A DNA stretch of 62,720 nucleotides from Condylostoma magnum (lineage: Eukaryota > Ciliophora > Heterotrichea > Heterotrichida > Condylostomatidae): positions 4,252 through 66,971 of the forward strand of contig CAKKTI010000078.1 of the NCBI GenBank assembly GCA_920105805.1, read 5' to 3'. This document shows, in pieces, positions 49,166 through 59,833 of the stretch. The stretch's first letter is position 1. The number at the start of each line of letters is the position of its first letter. The translations under genes were made by a program, and so were the position numbers. Under the pieces are notes generated by a model. The model saw only the letters and a list, made by a program, of their open reading frames with translations, was not told the DNA's origin and made no database searches.

Positions 49166-49432
49166 ATGATAGGTCTGTGCTGCAATTGCTGTTGTGTAAT
49201 ATATTTAATGCAGCACTACTTATTTAACTATTCTAATGATGCACTAATTACTCTATATGCTCATTATTTTGCTAATGATATGGGAATAATTGTACAATTT
49301 ATAGGGTTTTTACTATAATGTCTGGTACTTTTGATTATAATAACTTGTTAAATAGCTCTAAGTATTAAGTTATGTCAAATTTTAATAGTAGTTAATGTGT
49401 ATTTTATTTTATACTTAATAAAAGCCAACTAA
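49166..49432 (+). CDS. small membrane protein, three TM helices
   Basis: ATG 49166 opens a strongly hydrophobic frame with a Cys-rich start (MIGLCCNCCCVIYLMQ) and three TM segments (about residues 5-20, 42-62, 66-86). TAA 49430-49432 gives 88 residues. The frame remains open to TGA 49682, but that part is antisense to the importin gene and is unlikely. No family was recognised. Its start lies 11 bp after the ARP5 stop. Confidence 0.45.
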
Positions 49433-49478
49433 TTTCTTCTAGTACCTCAGTATCGAATTACTCTTATGTACATAGAAT

Positions 49479-50552
49479 CTATAGAAAGACTGAATGATTA
49501 ACAACTAATTTATTATACTTTTTCCCAGATTAGGATATATTATATAATATCTTTATATAATCAGCTGATATGCTATTTTAAAACACTTTAAAGATATAAT
49601 CTAAAACTTCCAAATCAAAGCATAACTCATATTACAAATCAAATCCTGATAATGTTAATAACAAATCTCCTAATTCTTGATTGAGTTCAATATTAGATAG
49701 TCATTAATATTCTTTTATTAAATTGACAGCAATTAAAGCAAAGCTTTTACCATAATTTGATATTTTTCCTAGAGTAATTATTATGTTTTTTGTTATTTCT
49801 TATGACTATTTAAGTGTATTTTGAATAATTACAAACATTTTTTTAATAGATTCTTCAGTATATCATTTATATCCATTTGCAAAGTTTGATAAGAACCAAG
49901 TGGCTACTTCTAATTATTAATATTTCTATAAATTATCAAGAATCTTACTTGATTCCATATGTTCTAAAATTTCTTTATTATCAGTCGCTGAGATATTTGC
50001 TAAAGCTCATATCGATTTAATAGCAAGTTATTACGATCCTGAATTTACGGTATACACCAATATATTAGTAAAGTTTTATCTTATAATTTAAAGTGAGTTT
50101 ACATCATTCTTAGAGGTTAAAAAAATAATACACTCCAATAGTAAATCAGAGTTATCATCCTATAGTGCTATTAATTAGAAAAAATATTCTAAAACAATAA
50201 TATCTGTAGCTATATTCTCATTAATATCATATTAAGCTTTAACTAATTGTGCAAGAATATACAGAGCATATTGCTTCCTGTGCTCTTATAATTCATTTTT
50301 GATCAATTCTACTAAAATAGTAAAATGATTATCTGCTCAAAGCTTCCCTTCAACAGCCAATTCATTTTAAAGAAAGAACTGTTTAATTTCTTTTATATTT
50401 TCCTGTATTCTAAAGGAGTGAAATTATTATTTTCTTTAACGTTTCCGTAATTATACATAGTATGTCATTCTATATTCATTTAATTTCTCAAATTCATGAG
50501 TTTGAAACTGGTCAAATCTCTAATTAAATCTTTACGCGGTATCAAGCTCCAT
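49479..50552 (-). CDS. importin alpha-like nuclear import adaptor (short)
   Basis: ATG 50552 to TAG 49481-49479 encodes 357 residues. The N-terminus has an IBB-like basic segment (EYRMTYYVQLRKRQRKQQF, residues about 28-46), which binds importin beta or autoinhibits. ARM repeats follow. LAIKSIWALANISATDN and EVATWFLSNFANG are the Trp-Asn type repeats that grip nuclear localisation signals. Typical importin alpha has ten ARM repeats and about 520 residues, so three to four repeats appear to be missing. TGA codons supply the conserved Trp. It lies 68 bp downstream of the RCC1 gene on the same strand. The Ran exchange factor-like neighbour makes the pairing suggestive but not proof of co-function. 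Confidence 0.72.
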
Positions 50553-50620
50553 TTTAAACTTTATTTCAAGTTTTTGTAGTGGAAGCTTTTAAATCTCCTT
50601 TTTAATAAAATTAACCTAAA

Positions 50621-51868
50621 CTACAATCTATATCCTTCAGAATCAATATCTTCTGATACAAGTACCTGTTCTGGATGTCTTACTTGCTCAGATACTACAT
50701 TGATTGGAGATCCAACTAAAATTGCTAGATTTTCTGAAGAGCAATCAAATCCATATACATTTGAAGCTACCCAAGTGTGTCTTCATGACTCATAAGGAGC
50801 CTCACCTCCAAATTGCAAAAAATGATTTTTCCCCCACCCAATCAAGCTTCCGTCCTAACACAAAACAACAGTATATAAATCCCCGCACTATACTGAAACA
50901 GGTCTGGATAGAAATTCCTAAACTGGCTATGGATCTAAGTTAACAAATGGATCTTCATAACTCGAAGTATCATAGCCCAACTACCCATAACCATTTCCTC
51001 CCCAAGTCAATACAACATCATTCGTTAAAACAACATTATGATAAGTTCCTGCAGCAATACCATCAGACTTTCCATAGATATGCACTAATTAAGGAAACAT
51101 GATATTATCAAAGTTATCTAGAATATCATCATACGGATTTCCCCATATATAAACATCTCCGTTAACCGTAAGAGCCAAGCAATGTTATCAGCCAGCATCT
51201 ATCTAACCAAAGCGCTCAAAGGAGTTAATGGGCTGGAAAGATGAAGATTTGTCTATGTTTCCATTCCCAAGCTATCCAAACTTCCCTTCCCCCGATACTA
51301 AAATTTTATCATCTTCAGTAAGAATCATAGTAAAAAATCCTCCACATTTTACATCTATAATTATCATATTTTCAAGATTTGGGACTTTATAAGGAACTTG
51401 AGTAAATTTTCTGCTTGATTGTAAATCTATTTCAGAGTTATTAGGTAGTAAAGGATAGCCTAATTGTCCTTGGCTTCCGGAGCCCCAGGTGTATAATTAT
51501 CCATTTCTATCAACGGCCGCACAATGTCATGCTCCACAATTTATACGTGTAATTTAAGTCAAATTTTTTATTATATTAACTGGAGAAGTGTATAGGTAGT
51601 TTATAAGATGATTTTATCTTAAGCCAAGCTAACCAAAGCGAGACTTTCCCCATGCATAGATTTGCCCGTCGTTAAGTCCTAGGCAATGCTCATAGCCAAT
51701 AGATACTTGAGAGAATGTGTAAGATTGCAACAAATTTGTAGATTAGGCTAACCAGTTACATCTGTATGTAATTTACCCCTTAATATAAAGTCTATAGTAC
51801 TTAGTAGTTTAAAGTGGAAGTGCTTTTGCTTCCTAACTATCACTTCTCGCAGAATTCCTATTTCCCAT
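50621..51868 (-). CDS. RCC1-repeat (beta-propeller) protein
   Basis: ATG 51868 to TAG 50623-50621 encodes 415 residues in one frame. About six RCC1 blades are seen, for example HCLGLNDGQIYAWGKSRFGQ, HCAAVDRNGQLYTWGSGSQG, HCLALTVNGDVYIWG and TYHNVVLTNDVVLTWGGNGYG. Each has the family's H-[CT]-x-x-[LV] and W-G-x-x-x-x-G-Q-L-G pattern. RCC1 repeats occur in the Ran guanine exchange factor and in many other scaffolds. The catalytic assignment cannot be made from the repeats alone. No signal peptide or extra domain is present. It shares a 207 bp divergent region with eS8. Confidence 0.85.
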
Positions 51869-52075
51869 TTAAATTATATAAATACTATTTAAAACATATA
51901 ATCCCCTTTAAAACACACCTAACAACACTAACCAGGTCCTCTATTCACCCTTTACCTAAAATCCCTTGTACATTTGAATCAAACATACAATAAAAACAAC
52001 CTTAAAAAAATCCCCCATATTAACTTTTCCCAATCTAACAGAGCATTGGCTGCTGTCCATCTTTTATAATTATAA
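51869..52075. promoter_or_regulatory. divergent promoter region between RCC1 and eS8 genes
   Basis: A 207 bp AT/C-rich gap between outward start codons, ending with tataattataa just before the eS8 ATG. No element can be assigned with certainty. Confidence 0.4.
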
Positions 52076-52702
52076 ATGGGTCTTTCTCGCGACTCTAGGC
52101 ACAAACGAAGATCAACTGGAGGTCGAATGCCAATTCACAAGAAAAAGCGTGCATATGAGAAGGCAAGGCAGGCATCAATGACAAAGCTGGGCCAAAAAAG
52201 AATCCACTAAGTGCGTAGTCGCGGAGGCAATATGAAATACAGGGCCCTAAGACTAGACTCTGGCAACTTCTCCTGGGCTAGCGAGCAAACAACCCGTAAA
52301 TGCAGGGTTTTAGGTGTTGTGTATAACGCTACAAACAACGAACTTGTAAGAACCAACACTCTCACTAAAAACACCATCGTCTAAGTCGACGCCTAACCCT
52401 TCCTTATGTGGTACTATCGTCAATACGGAATCAACCTTAATAAAAAGAAGACCGTTGAGGAAGTTAAGGAAAACGTGACTGCTAAGGCTGCTCAGAAATA
52501 TGAGGAGATCAAAAGCAAGTGGACAGAAAGACAAGAGAGCAGGTTTATCGATCCTCATGTTGAAGAACAGTTTACTACTGGAAGATTGTTGGCAGCTATT
52601 AGTTCTAGACCTGGACAGTCAGGAAGGTGTGACGGGTATATTTTAGAGGGAGATGAGCTTGACTTTTATAAGAAGAAGATGATCAAGAGAAAGAATAAGT
52701 AG
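52076..52702 (+). CDS. RPS8: 40S ribosomal protein eS8
   Basis: ATG 52076 to TAG 52700-52702 encodes 208 residues, the exact length of many eukaryotic eS8 proteins. [19 protein letters not shown] and [16 protein letters not shown] are diagnostic, and the C-terminus [13 protein letters not shown] is where the family ends. Conserved Gln positions are TAA (for example KRIHQVRSRGG). The TAG at 52700 must be the stop. Beyond it the frame has no TGA for at least 300 bp and runs into the antisense of CEP104. This gene anchors the code assignment. Codon use is richer in C-ending codons than in neighbours, as expected of a highly expressed gene. The stop is 11 bp from the convergent CEP104 stop. Confidence 0.97.
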
Positions 52703-52713
52703 TCTTAATTTAG

Positions 52714-54786
52714 CTAATTCTGTCGATCGTTGTTTGGACAGCCTATTTCTAAGATGTGCTCTTTCCAGTAGGCTGCGCCTTGTAGTATGTCGTCGTGGCA
52801 GAGAGGGCAGCGTGTGCAGTCATAATCAGTAGGTGTGCATATGTTTTCTTGTAAGTGTTCATCTAGCTCATCTGTGTGCAAAACCTCCTGGCATCTTGGA
52901 CACTCTTCAACTCCGTCCTTATATTCGCATTCGTTGAGGGAGTGGTCGTTAAAACTAATTATTTCGATTATTTAATCGCACAAAGGGCAGGCAATTAGCA
53001 TCGGGCATTCTTAAAACCAGTGGAGGTCTATGTAATCTGGAGATTTGAATCTTTTAACTCCGCAGAACTAGCATCCTAATAGGCTTACATCTGGTTTGGT
53101 GGATTCTAACGGTTTTACTTGTCTGTTGTCTGGGTCTGGCTCGTAGTTTCCGTCGATTTACTCGAATCCATTTCTCAGTAAATCCTTTTGAGCCTTTCTT
53201 AAATCAGTGCAGAATGGTTTCAGTCGTGATCCTATTACTCTGTAAATTGAAATGAGGACATTGTAGGCCATACCTCTTACTTGATCGTTTGAGTTCTTAA
53301 AGCCATTCACTCCAAACTCAACAACTGGATCTAGAGGGATTTAAGGATTATCTATACCAAATTTACTTACAAGTTTGTCGAGCAATTGCAGTCTTGCTAT
53401 TAAGTGTTTTTAAGACTGTGCTATTCTTTGCATTGGTTTTAGTAATTGCATCAGGCATAGTTTAGGTCCTACTAAATCTGACCCACTTAGCTTTATAAAA
53501 ACCTTTTCAGCTAATTCCTTTATTCTAGGATTCTTATCACCTGCTTTATCAACAAGGTTTTATAACAATTGCTTCAAATGCTCACCGGCTTCTGAGTTCC
53601 CATGTGGTCTTTATGGCTTTACAATTGTTAACACTGATTGTATAAGTCTTAGTGATGATATAACTACTTATTACACCTTATCACCAATTGTATATCTAAT
53701 TGCTCCTAAAAGACCTTCTAATAATCTATCTGGCTCAAGGTCATCAAATCTTGACTCTTCTTATGATAATTCTTAGTCTATTTCATTTAACCCTTCTTCT
53801 CTGTGCTATCAGTTGCTGCTGAACAGCATACGACATGTATTTTCTCCTAGTATTGAAATAAGAGGCTCAGCTTGGCGGTATTTGGCACCTGTAAGTTTCT
53901 CCGCTGGGCATTACTCCTCTTCTTCTATTTAATATTCTTATTAGTTTACTATTGCAGGAACTATGTTTTCCTCATTATGCTGATTTGGTATACTTAAGGT
54001 TCTTTCAGGCATAGGCTATTCTGGTATTCTACTTTATTGAACTATAGGATTAACTGGCTCACCTGATTTTATTCTTTCTATTTATAATTTCAGGATCTTG
54101 GCCTTATCAAAATCCTCTTCTTATATTGCTTAAATCTTTTATTATTCTAAAAGCTTTAATTGTTGTTCTTATTATATCAAATAGTCTATTCTATTTTTGA
54201 TAAGCTTAGCCTCATCATAATCCTCGCTTTCTATGGCTCGTTGTTTTGCTTGCATTAGTCTTTAAACTTCTAAGTTGCTTTATGCCTAAGGGGCTATTGG
54301 AGCATCTTATTGTCTGTATTAGCCTAGAGGGTTAATTGCTATTATTCCTACTTGTTCGTGGTTGTTATAAGGATTCTTATGGCAGGCATATATAATAAAT
54401 TTCATATACAGTGCGTCTATATCAATAAATATCGATTTAAGCTCCCTTTATGAAAAATCATTTTCCTGATTATATTTAAGTGATGTAAATCCTAGTCTTT
54501 TATATGGTAAATACTTATATTCTTGCTACTTTTAACCATCTGGAGGGAGATATGTGAATATTTCAATTTTTTCAGCTATTTTACTCTAATGGGATAGAAT
54601 TTCTAGCTGTTTAATTGACACTGGCTTAGAAAACTCTATTACTATTTCTTAAGGATACTCACAATTTCGCTGACTAAGCCATCCTCTGGAGCTTGGACTA
54701 TGATTACTTATTTCACTAGCCGGGAAATCTGGATCTTCACCTGTACAGAATACTACCTTAAATTAAAGCTTTTATAAATTAGACAT
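52714..54786 (-). CDS. CEP104: centrosomal/ciliary tip protein CEP104
   Basis: ATG 54786 to TAG 52716-52714 encodes 690 residues in one frame. TAA 52707-52705 is the next possible stop. It has an N-terminal jelly-roll (ASEISNHSPSSRGWLSQRNC, EIVIEFSKPVSIKQLEILSH), then a coiled-coil hairpin (about 175-235; RAIESEDYDEAKLIK repeats), a TOG domain (about 330-560), and a C-terminal array of zinc fingers with C-x-x-C...H...C spacing (CQFCGVKRF, CPMLIACPLCD, CPRCQEVLH, CPLCHDDI). This is the full CEP104 architecture. The protein sits at ciliary tips and controls microtubule growth, and is linked to Joubert syndrome in humans. The zinc-finger array usually also carries a microtubule-associated partner motif, which is not recognisable here. 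Confidence 0.93.
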
Positions 54787-55140
54787 GTTTTTATATTTAA
54801 CTTGTTTGAAAATAATAAATACTTGTGCATTAGTTTGAATAGGTAATTATATATTGCACAAAGTTTTGTATTATATAAATTGTGATATAATAATATTTAT
54901 AACAAGTTATATAAAGGCTAATATAGTCTTATATGCATAAGATATTAGAAAAACAAAATAGGCATAATCATCAATTTATTTATAATTGAAAAATCAGTCA
55001 ATATTTTATAAAGCAATAACCTTATCAATCTACTGAGTTCTAAATTGCTATATAAAGTTATTTAAGAGTTGCTTTTAATATTTTGATACTTTATCTATTT
55101 TCTTTAATAAGTTCAATATATTTCTATAGGTGAATAAAAT
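54787..55140. other. intergenic, AT-rich
   Basis: This is the upstream flank of CEP104 and of the WD40 pseudogene. No frame or RNA gene was recognised. Confidence 0.4.
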
Positions 55141-56420
55141 ATGGATTTCTAGCCAGAAATAATTCTTCTACTTTTCCTAAAATGTATTTATAAGCAAGCT
55201 TCCATTTCTTTAAAATATTCCCAAAAGTGAGCTTAAACTACAACTATCAGTATTCCCCTTTACAAAAGACGATTTAAAAATCTTAATACACATGATAAAA
55301 CAGAAAGATCCTATTTCTCGTATAAAGGTACTACTAAAGGCTACTAACTACTTTAAAAGATGCAGAATAATATTTAATAGAAGAAAATCTAGCTAAAAAT
55401 GCTACAATAGACTGTCTAGAAATGCTCGATCAATAAGTAGCATCCTAAGCACTTGCTATTAAAATACTTAATTAAATAGAGGAAAAATAGACTGTAAAAT
55501 TATAATAAAGCTATGGATGAATTTCATGAGAAATTATAAAAAGAAGAGCAAAATATCAAATAAAAAATGAAGAAATTATCCAATGAATTGATTAAGCTTT
55601 CTATATAAATTAAAGAAGAGGATATCAATATGCTAAAGACTACATAAAATTGCTTCAAAACTGTATTGAAATGAATTGGATTTTAAAAAGCCCAGCTTAA
55701 ATCCTACCATAGTAATTAGGATAATATAATCAAAGAATATCTAGTATATGCATTTAAGGTAATACAGTCATATCAGGGAGTGAAGATGCAACCATTTAAC
55801 TTTGAGATTTAGCAAATCCAGGTATCAATAGAGAGATAGGAAGACATGATAGTATGGTAAGCAGTGTTTGCATAGAAGGTAATACAGTTATATCTGGCGG
55901 CTGGGACTAAAAGATTTTACTTTGAGATTTAAATAATCCAAATAATAATAAAGATATAGGAAGAAATGATGACGCAGTGTATGCATGGAGGGTAATATAG
56001 TTATATCAGGAGGCAGGGATAAAGCTGTTTTACTTTGGGATTTATCAGATCCAATAATAATCGAGAGATTGGAAGATACGAGAAGTATATATGATGTGTA
56101 TATATTGAAGATAACATTGTTATAGCAGGAGGTGATAAGGCTGTTTAACTATTAGGTCTAGTTAATTCGGACAATAATAGAGAGATTGGAAGATATGATA
56201 ACATTGTATGAAGTTTATGCATTGAAGACAACTTAGTAGTATCTGAAGGAGATGATTATGTAGTAAGGCTTTGAATAACTCGAACAATAATAAAATAATA
56301 TTTGAGTCGTAGAATTAAATCGCATCTATTGATTTAAACAGCTCTATTATTGTATTAGGTGAAGGTAATAGAATGAATCAAAAAGAATTATGTACTGGGC
56401 TTTAGATAATTAAATGAAAA
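55141..56420 (+). pseudogene. decayed WD40 gene of the 29652/31363 family
   Basis: ATG 55141 begins a stretch parallel to the tandem WD40 genes. The helical N-terminal domain is recognisable (NEEIIQWIDQAF; GYQYAKDYIKLLQ), and then come blades with the same linker (NNPNNNKDIGRNDD, NSDNNREIGRYDN). The reading frame changes at least three times: within 55150-55345, near 55973 and near 56052. The changes are not GT..AG segments of intron size, and one blade is shortened. No intact product is possible, so this is a dispersed, broken relative about 24 kb from the intact pair. Similarity is visible but low, so the copy is older than the tandem duplication. Confidence 0.78.
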
Positions 56421-56699
56421 TATTTATTAGTAATTTATAAGGTCATGCTTTTAATTATTATTTTTATTTGTTTCAATAAGTTTTGTAAAATTATATTCAG
56501 CATAATCCAATATAAAAGTCATATTAAATGTTCAGATAAGACAAAAACTTAAAATAGGGAAAATTAGAAATAACATTGTACAACTGATATAATTATGCTT
56601 GATAGCACAAATCTATATCCTCATACCTAGATATACAAGAAACCAAGATAATAATTATACTCTTATAGAAATATACAGAATTGTCAAATAAATATTGAC

Positions 56700-57296
56700 C
56701 TAAGTAAGAATCTATGATAAAATTTTATTTTTCAGCTTTTTGTATAACTGAAGCAACTCAGTGTCTTTTTGATCTTAATACCAAGATATAACAGGTACAC
56801 ATTAATTTTTCTGTACAATTGTGTTCGGTGAGTTGTCAATTATTATTGTAGAAGAAATTTTTTGGGATATTCTTCGAAGATCCTTAAAGCATTTATTGTT
56901 TACTCTTATGCAGTCCTATCTACTAAATATCTTCTTAATCAAATTTCCTTATGGATCGATGATTCCTTGAATACATTTAGCATATTAAGCTTATGCAGCA
57001 GTAAATAGAACAATTTCACACGATTTAGATAACTTTCGAACAAAGTCTATGGCATGAGGCCTTATTTTACCTTAAAACGTTCATTTTTGTTGTTAATCAT
57101 CTACTTCAAATTGATAATCAGGATTTTCCATTGGAAATATTTCTGAATGTACCAAAGTTTCATCAATATCCAGCACGACTCTGTTAAATCTGAATGGTTT
57201 ATGCCAATAGAAGTGATTAGAGTCCTTTTTTCTGTGCATCATTCCAATTTTTTAAAGGATCTTTTTGCAAGCCTTCAAAAACCTTGGTACTTTCAT
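56700..57296 (-). CDS. CTD small phosphatase-like (SCP/FCP1-type HAD phosphatase)
   Basis: ATG 57296 to TAG 56702-56700 encodes 198 residues. A short basic N-terminus precedes the HAD domain. VVLDIDETLVHS is the DxDxT catalytic motif (Asp nucleophile first), CEIVLFTAA is motif II, KKIFSRQDCIRVNNKCFKDL carries the conserved Lys/Arg, and TIIIDNSP is the C-terminal acidic motif. SCP-type enzymes dephosphorylate serines, classically in the RNA polymerase II CTD, but ciliate paralogues are many and substrates vary. The protein is compact at family minimum length. An internal Met pair near 57238 is an alternative start. The ATG lies 11 bp from that of the divergent DHHC gene. Confidence 0.88.
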
Positions 57297-57307
57297 TTTC
57301 TAATAAA

Positions 57308-58494
57308 ATGTTATTAACGAGATTATAAAATTACCTAACATAAGACAAAGTTACTAGAAGGTTTTTCTGTATATTAGGCCCGACTCTTATACTAGCAGTA
57401 ATTGTTCTAATAGCTCTCTGTACATACTGCTACTTCACTAGAATAATAAACCAGATTACCTACACTACCCTAACCTTGGAACTTAGTATAATATACACGA
57501 GTTTTGGGCTGTTTTTACTATTTCAGATAGTTTTTAACTACATTATGTGCTTGATATCCGGCCCAGGCAATCCTCCCAATTACAATGAGTTACAATCTGA
57601 ACCAAATAATTTTTGCTATTATCCTTACAAAGCTCCTGAACTCAGCTCTGTTTTTTAATACGACACATGCAAAAAGTGCAACAGATTTAAACCAGCCAGA
57701 GCCCATCACTGTTCAATATGCAACAAATGTGTGTTAAAAATGGATCACCACTGCCCCTGGATAAACAACTGCGTTGGACTTAGAAATCATCGTTATTTCT
57801 TACTCTTCATCACTTATTTAACAATAGCCTGCTATTTCTACACTTGTATGTGTTTACCTTTATTAGGTCAGATTTGGGCATAAAAAGTGTCATTATTAAG
57901 ATTCACATTCACACTTACAACTGTATTTGCAATTGTAATGACATTTTTCTCAGGATGGCACTGGTACATTGGATCAAAAGGACGCACAACTATAGAGTAT
58001 TGTGGAATGAGGGATGCAAAACAAGCCAGTACATTTGATTTTAACAGAGGAAGCATTCTACTAAATCTAGAAACAATTTTTGGAACTACAAACCCCCTTG
58101 AGATGCTGGCTCCTAACACCAGAGTTTTGGAATTCGACGGGTTTGAATGGCCAGGAACTTTGCAAAGTGTTAAAATTAGTATTTAAATTCCGCCATTTCA
58201 TAAATTAAAAGTTAATCTAAATAAATGAAGGTTAGAACCTTAGTCGATAAAATTGAAGATTACAGACATAGACTGTACAAGCTTTTTAAAACATCTAAAG
58301 CAGCCGTGCCCAATGAGTACAGCAGCTCAGAAACATCTACGTAAATAGTATCAGAGGATGAAATTACAGAGTTTAAACCTACGGATGTCTCAATGCTTAC
58401 GGAGCTCTTCTCTCCTAATTACTAGCGTAAAGTTAACTTCGTGTTTGATACTATTGAAGATATAAGCGATGAGGAGGAGGAAGGAGAGATTTAG
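57308..58494 (+). CDS. DHHC palmitoyl-acyltransferase with putative 20 bp intron
   Basis: ATG 57308 opens a protein with two TM helices (about 20-42 and 58-80), then the zinc-binding DHHC-CRD ([40 protein letters not shown]) at about 115-165, then two more TM helices. All cluster Cys/His are present, so it should attach palmitate to Cys of membrane proteins. Exon 1 can either stop at TAA 58184-58186, or read it as Gln and splice at 58211-58230 into an acidic tail ending at TAG 58492-58494 (388 residues). The spliced form reads smoothly across the junction ([14 protein letters not shown]). The alternative is a separate 89-residue gene starting at ATG 58225. Confidence 0.87.
58211..58230 (+). 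other. putative 20 bp intron in the DHHC gene
   Basis: A GT..AG segment (GTTAATCTAAATAAATGAAG) whose removal joins the DHHC frame to the acidic tail. It is longer than the 16-17 bp introns seen elsewhere, and it contains an ATG that would start a separate small gene instead. Confidence 0.42.
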
Positions 58495-58605
58495 TGTCCT
58501 GCTGCTAGCTCTACTCATTTACATCGATGCATGTATAGCAATTAATAATGTATAGTATAATTTGGTAGTTAAAGTGTTTTTAGAAGATTAGGGGAAATTT
58601 TGTTT

Positions 58606-58917
58606 TTAATAATCTAGGTCAGTAAGCATTGTTTCTTTGTATCCTGGTACTTCTCTATATATTTAGATTTATAGGAAAAGGTGGAAGCTGCCGGGGAGAA
58701 ATAAGATTATGCTAAAGAGTACAAAGATAATCATATTGCCGTAGTTATCTTCATGGTAATTAGACATACCAACTCCTAGGAAAATAAAACTAGCCATTAT
58801 GAGAAAGGCTGACTGTATAAAGCTTACTAATGATAGTTCTTTTAAGTGAAGTTTTCTAGGGTGTCCTAATGGCTCTGGCTCCTTATGCCTGTCACTTTTC
58901 ATTTTATTTAATAACAA
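58606..58917 (-). CDS. TMEM230-like vesicle membrane protein
   Basis: ATG 58917 (or 58902) to TAA 58608-58606 encodes 103 residues. Two TM helices (about residues 28-52 and 62-82) are followed by the motif LFLPGSFHLFLQIQIYREVPG and an acidic end (TDLDY). This matches the C-terminal half of TMEM230 (FLPGFYHL then KGYRGY and an acidic tail). TMEM230 is a protein of secretory and recycling vesicles. The start follows the stop of the upstream same-strand gene by 8 bp. Confidence 0.78.
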
Positions 58918-58925
58918 AAATTAAC

Positions 58926-59813
58926 CTAAAAATAAGACAAGTTGATGATATCTTTAGAGTTGTTCTGAGTTCGACTTCCCCTTAACAACGATCTATCAGC
59001 TCTTTTTAATTAACTTTTAAGCTAATTTAGAGCACTTCTTTAATTTTATGATGATTCTTTTTAACGTTGAAGCTATTTATATTATTAAATCTACTCTTGT
59101 AATTGAATCAAGCTACTAGAACAGTTATTACTTTGACACTTTTTAGTTTTATTGTATTTTTATTACAATTTTTTAATAGTCAATTCATTTTCTTTATTTA
59201 GCATAGCTGTTTTATGATAACTTCTTCTAATAAATCTGATTTATTTAACAGGATCGTTATGTATACAGTTTCTTTACGTATTTTGCAAAACTTCCTTGTA
59301 TAACTATTTAATTTTATTTATAAGTATATTGCTTTGAGATGCAATATCGTTAGACTATTTCAGTTATTAATAATATTTTTTATTAGTCTACTATAACTTT
59401 ATCAGCTCAATTGTACTATCTGACAATTCCTTTTATAAAAACTCTATTTACACATTCTATTGCTAACTAACTTCAACTATTCTTTTACACTCGTATAATA
59501 GTTAAGAATACTAAACAAGTTAATTTTAAGGGGTCAAATTGATGAATTACTTTGGCTCTAGAAATGCATCAATGTTATCAATTCTACTATCTTCATTATC
59601 TTCTTATAAGCTTTCTAATTATCTCAACGAATCTTAATCACTTTTTGAACTTCGTACATTAAAAGTGAATTTTTCAAATTTATCATTCGATTCTGAACTT
59701 TCTATGGATAATTAAAGCATTTATGACATCTAAGAGCTTATAGGTATTTACGGAGATGCATTTAAGCTCTTCAATCTTTGAGAATTCAAGGTAGAATAAT
59801 AATTATCAGACAT
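58926..59813 (-). CDS. coiled-coil protein, unknown function
   Basis: ATG 59813 to TAG 58928-58926 encodes 295 residues. The N-terminal 110 residues are Ser/Asp/Glu-rich and probably disordered. From about 115 on, Gln/Lys/Leu heptads form a long coiled coil. There is a basic patch RFIRRSYHKTAM near 195 and a C-terminal LSYFQ. No family is recognised. It sits between two ultra-short gaps: 20 bp to the divergent LanC start and 8 bp to the downstream TMEM230 start. Confidence 0.65.
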
Positions 59814-59833
59814 TTAAGTATTTTACTATAATA

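Noticed and set aside
49433-49684. Extension of the small TM protein to TGA 49682
   Set aside because: This part is antisense to the 3' end of the importin alpha gene; the first TAA at 49430 is the better stop.
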